Positions 7,140 to 8,126 of a DNA stretch of 8,126 nt are shown one piece after another (the first letter of the stretch is position 1; each line of letters starts with the position of its first letter). The notes below the pieces were generated by a model. It was not told where the DNA came from, ran no database searches, and saw only the letters and a program-made list of their open reading frames with translations. The translations under genes and the position numbers were made by a program. The DNA comes from Candidatus Gastranaerophilales bacterium (GTDB taxonomy: Bacteria > Cyanobacteriota > Vampirovibrionia > Gastranaerophilales > Gastranaerophilaceae), in the NCBI GenBank assembly GCA_021199975.1, contig JAJQHF010000184.1, positions 1 to 8,126 of the forward strand. Reading direction: 5' to 3'.

Positions 7140-7898
7140 TTACTCTTTGATTTTCTTTGCGTTATCTTCAGGGCTTGCAATTTTAAATATAATTTTAAAA
7201 TTACTTCCGTCTTTTGAGCTTTCAACGGATATATTTCCGTTCATTTTTTCTACAAGAGTTTTTGTAATATATAAACCTAAGCCGTTTCCTTGAATTTTTC
7301 TGGTCAACGGCGAATCTACCCTTGAGAATTTATTGAAAATTTTATCAATATTTTCATTGCTTATCCCTATTCCGTTATCTTTAACAGAAATAATAAGTGT
7401 ATTATCATTGTAATTTTGACTTACATTTATATAAACGTCAGAATTTTCAGGCGAATATTTTGAAGCATTATCAATTAAATTCAGCATTATCTGTTGAAAT
7501 TTATCTGTATCTATAAGTATTTTCGGCAGATTTTTTTCATAATTGCAAACATAATTATGAGTTTTATATTGATTTTTTATCATTTGCACGGCGGAATCAA
7601 TAAAAGGAATTACATCAACTGCTTTAAATATCATCAATTCCTTTTCCGACTGCATTTTAGAAACGGTTAAAAGATTTTCAACAAGGTTAATCAAGCGATT
7701 GGACTGGTCTTTAATGATATGTAAAAATTTATTTCTTTGTTCGGGGGTTAATCTGTCATAAGAAGATAAAAGAGTATCAGCAAACCCTCTTATACTGGTT
7801 AATGGAGTCCTTAATTCATGACTTACCGTTGAAATAAAATCTAAATGAGCCTGCTCCAATTTATCAGGATTATTTTCTTTTGTATCAATCATAGACAT
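7140..7898 (-). CDS. Soluble sensor-less histidine kinase (HisKA-HATPase)
   Basis: The protein is only a transmitter module. An H-box DFISTVSHELRTPLTSIRGF carries the phosphorylatable His (residue 27 from this start). The ATP-binding domain shows an N-box (LNLIDNASKYS), G1 (DNGIGIS), F-box (KIFNKFSRVD) and G2 (GNGLGLYI). All catalytic motifs look intact. No membrane segment, PAS or GAF domain precedes the H-box; about 20 residues lead in, so it is cytosolic and must receive its signal from another protein. I start it at ATG 7898; TTG 7910 would add four residues and ATG 7892 removes two. None has a Shine-Dalgarno. TATAAT at 7899-7904 would put transcription start at about 7892, so the mRNA may be leaderless. 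The REC-GGDEF-REC gene follows after 3 bp and is the likely phosphotransfer partner. Confidence 0.93.
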   Translation of the reverse strand: MSMIDTKENNPDKLEQAHLDFISTVSHELRTPLTSIRGFADTLLSSYDRLTPEQRNKFLHIIKDQSNRLINLVENLLTVSKMQSEKELMIFKAVDVIPFIDSAVQMIKNQYKTHNYVCNYEKNLPKILIDTDKFQQIMLNLIDNASKYSPENSDVYINVSQNYNDNTLIISVKDNGIGISNENIDKIFNKFSRVDSPLTRKIQGNGLGLYITKTLVEKMNGNISVESSKDGSNFKIIFKIASPEDNAKKIKE

Positions 7899-7933
7899 AT
7901 TATACAACAATTTTCAATTAAAAAAAAATTATA
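7899..7933 (-). promoter_or_regulatory. Candidate -10 elements for the kinase operon
   Basis: The minus strand carries perfect TATAAT hexamers at 7899-7904 and 7928-7933, in the gap between the upstream gene's terminator and the kinase start. Neither has a convincing -35 box at 16-18 bp: an all-T tract lies there for the first and TGTATC-like sequence for the second. The first would give an essentially leaderless mRNA; the second would give a leader of about 25 bases without a Shine-Dalgarno. AT-rich background makes chance matches likely. Confidence 0.4.
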
Positions 7934-7983
7934 ATTAAATCTAAGTAAACAGATACATTTTTATACATAAAGTTTATAAATTT

Positions 7984-8010
7984 AAAAGCCCTAAAAATGG
8001 AGGGCTTTTT
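7984..8010 (-). terminator. Intrinsic terminator of the right-edge minus-strand gene
   Basis: AAAAGCCCT (7984-7992) pairs perfectly with AGGGCTTTT (8001-8009) around an eight-base loop: a nine-pair stem with a G/C core. Read on the minus strand it starts four bases past the TAA of the gene at the right edge and ends in TTTT, continuing AAATTT. The plus strand also has a T tract (TTTTTGTTT), so it could stop transcripts from either side. It separates that gene from the kinase operon. Confidence 0.85.
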
Positions 8011-8012
8011 GT

Positions 8013-8126
8013 TTATGCTTTTGCTTTTATATATTTTTTTTCGCCTGTGGAGTTTGTGTATTTTGAGGGGGCTTTGCCGAGTGTCCACCTGAAGCCTGCT
8101 TGTATGCCTATTCCGTTTCTTCCGCC
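8013..8126 (-). CDS. C-terminal 37 residues of an unidentified protein
   Basis: Entering from the right edge, the minus strand is open for 37 codons to the TAA at 8013-8015. The visible end is GGRNGIGIQAGFRWTLGKAP, then a polar stretch and a basic tail ending in KKYIKAKA. Alternating GIGIQAGFRW resembles a closing beta-strand of an outer-membrane barrel, but the basic extension after it is atypical for that class and the segment is too short to assign. The coding call rests on the open frame, its higher GC relative to the adjacent gap, and a strong terminator placed just after the stop. The start and most of the gene lie outside the window. Confidence 0.65.
   Translation of the reverse strand, partial: GGRNGIGIQAGFRWTLGKAPSKYTNSTGEKKYIKAKA

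Noticed and set aside
6691..7293. A 200-codon open frame on the plus strand.
   Set aside because: It is antisense to the REC-GGDEF-REC and kinase genes, whose domains are clear; its translation is hydrophobic, serine-rich, low-complexity sequence typical of a mirror frame in AT-rich coding DNA.
1..8126. CRISPR arrays, tRNA or rRNA genes, insertion sequences.
   Set aside because: I found no regularly spaced repeats, no cloverleaf with a T-loop GTTCGA-type motif, and no transposase or flanking target duplication.

Overview
The window is AT-rich (roughly 30% GC by eye) and densely coded, and its main part is transcribed from the minus strand. Several starts have strong Shine-Dalgarno sequences (AAGGAGG before pepA, TAGGAG before the YjbQ-family gene), genes sit very close together, and nearly all stops are TAA. 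No rRNA, tRNA or taxon-specific marker is present. The low GC, a DUF2339 membrane protein, and a possible outer-membrane-type C-terminal strand at the right edge suggest a low-GC, probably Gram-negative gut or host-associated bacterium. A Vampirovibrionia/Gastranaerophilales-like lineage is one guess, held with low confidence.

Left end (1-950, plus strand): a 5'-truncated XRE-family helix-turn-helix regulator is followed by a complete toxin-antitoxin pair of the HigB/HigA type in the usual toxin-first order. An AT-rich palindrome (347-373) abuts the toxin start codon and is a good candidate for the antitoxin's autoregulatory operator. The toxin has no visible ribosome binding site, whereas the antitoxin has a clear one.

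Middle (959-4182, minus strand): a three-gene cluster reads DUF2339 polytopic membrane protein, then a YjbQ/UPF0047-family protein, then a small M14 zinc carboxypeptidase. The junctions are a stop codon embedded in the next Shine-Dalgarno and a TAATG stop/start overlap, so the cluster is very likely one operon with coupled translation. Upstream of it (4183-4333) lies the most anomalous stretch of the window: about 150 bp with a strongly GC-rich core, an A/T-stem hairpin that probably terminates the preceding transcript, and repeated TCAC-type motifs. It may be a copy of a dispersed repeat.

Right part (4334-7910, minus strand): a second operon encodes a soluble histidine kinase without a sensor domain, a REC-GGDEF-REC protein whose first receiver and GGDEF domain have both lost key residues, and an apparently fully active leucyl aminopeptidase PepA. 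Gaps are 3 and 10 bp. The kinase gene has a TATAAT box directly before its first ATG and no Shine-Dalgarno, so it may be leaderless. Beyond it, a good intrinsic terminator (7984-8010) ends a further minus-strand gene, of which only the last 37 codons are in the window.

Nothing here is certain to be a new system. The points most worth following are the kinase plus degenerate REC-GGDEF-REC pair co-transcribed with an aminopeptidase, the GC-rich intergenic element, and the DUF2339-YjbQ-M14 operon.
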